A program made the position numbers and the translations under genes. A stretch of DNA of 5,518 nucleotides from Candidatus Zixiibacteriota bacterium (GTDB taxonomy: Bacteria > Zixibacteria > MSB-5A5 > GN15 > JAAZOE01): positions 1 through 5,518 of the forward strand of contig JAQVRW010000218.1 in assembly GCA_028700875.1 (NCBI GenBank), written 5' to 3'. The notes beneath the pieces are model-generated. The model was not told where the DNA came from, made no database searches, and saw nothing but the letters and a program-made list of their open reading frames with translations. Positions 5,329 to 5,518 of the stretch are shown here, in pieces. Each line of letters starts with the position of its first letter. Position 1 is the first letter of the stretch.

Positions 5329-5518
5329 GTGAGTGTAGACAAGCTTCCGGAGTTGTTATCCGGGTATGCCGGTGAAGAGGGGGAATTCATCCCGCTATTG
5401 CAGGCCGTCCAGCGGCAATACGGTTATATCTCGGAGGAGGCGGTCGGTTCGATTGCGCCGTTTCTGAAGATATCGGAAAACCAGATTTACGGCGTCGCCT
5501 CGTATTATTCCCAGTTAC
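5329..5518 (+). CDS. nuoE: NuoE/HoxE-type [2Fe-2S] subunit, N-terminal part (cut by window end)
   Basis: GTG 5329 follows a strong AAGGAGG (5318-5324) four bases upstream, and the frame stays open to the window end (63 residues). The visible part matches the helical N-terminus of the 24-kDa NADH-dehydrogenase subunit family. It shows FIPLLQAVQRQYGYI (20-34), then SEEAV, and IYGVASYYSQ (53-62), the stretch leading into the thioredoxin-like fold. The [2Fe-2S] cysteines would come later and are not visible. The symbol is by family only. Beside a hydrogenase-like Fe-S gene and ATPase/DRTGG genes, it more likely belongs to an NAD(P)-linked [FeFe] hydrogenase (HydC-like subunit) than to respiratory complex I. 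The catalytic and flavoprotein subunits would be expected downstream, outside the window. Confidence 0.88.
   Translation, partial: MSVDKLPELLSGYAGEEGEFIPLLQAVQRQYGYISEEAVGSIAPFLKISENQIYGVASYYSQL

Noticed and set aside
1..5518. CRISPR array, tRNA/rRNA genes, insertion sequences or phage att sites
   Set aside because: No regularly spaced short repeats, no tRNA-like cloverleaf, no transposase-like frame and no terminal inverted repeats with target duplication were seen. The only large repeat is the coding duplication inside the cytochrome gene.

Overview
The window looks like bacterial chromosome of moderately high GC from an anaerobic or facultative organism with heavy investment in multiheme c-type cytochromes and iron-sulfur redox proteins. 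The mix of CX4CH-rich lipoprotein cytochromes and an [FeFe]-hydrogenase-associated operon recalls Deltaproteobacteria/Desulfobacterota and uncultivated sediment phyla such as Zixibacteria. That assignment is an impression from protein style; no marker gene is present. All genes lie on the + strand.

Left part (1-1740): the 3' end of one multiheme cytochrome gene (four haem motifs in the visible 77 residues) is followed 24 bases later by a second, complete gene for a lipoprotein cytochrome with 14 haem-attachment motifs. The second protein contains an internal duplication of about 200 residues. These are extracytoplasmic electron carriers.

Middle (1741-2178): a 438-base gene-free stretch. It holds weak terminator-like hairpins after the cytochrome gene, a long perfect inverted repeat (1927-1963), and a very good sigma70-type promoter (TTGACT, 17 bases, TATATT; 1978-2006). 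The -10 of this promoter is framed by a perfect dyad. A leader of about 165 bases follows.

Right part (2179-5518): a run of five genes apparently read from that promoter. They encode a Cys-rich protein of unknown function, a stand-alone DRTGG-domain protein, a DRTGG domain fused to an RsbT/RsbW-type ATPase, a ferredoxin / [FeFe]-hydrogenase-like / Fe4S protein, and the start of a NuoE-type [2Fe-2S] subunit cut by the window end. From memory, this gene set resembles the accessory genes found upstream of electron-bifurcating [FeFe] hydrogenases in clostridia and Thermotogae. The downstream nuoF-like and catalytic hydA genes would then lie outside the window. The hydrogenase-like protein keeps the four cysteines that hold the cubane of the H-cluster but lacks other catalytic motifs. 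It is therefore more likely a sensor or scaffold than a working hydrogenase, and the ATPase/DRTGG pair plausibly relays its state. This sensor-relay reading is inference.

Most noteworthy: the candidate redox-signalling module with a duplicated DRTGG domain, Cys-to-His changes in the hydrogenase-like protein, an unrecognised Cys-rich leading gene, and a compact promoter/operator in front of the operon.
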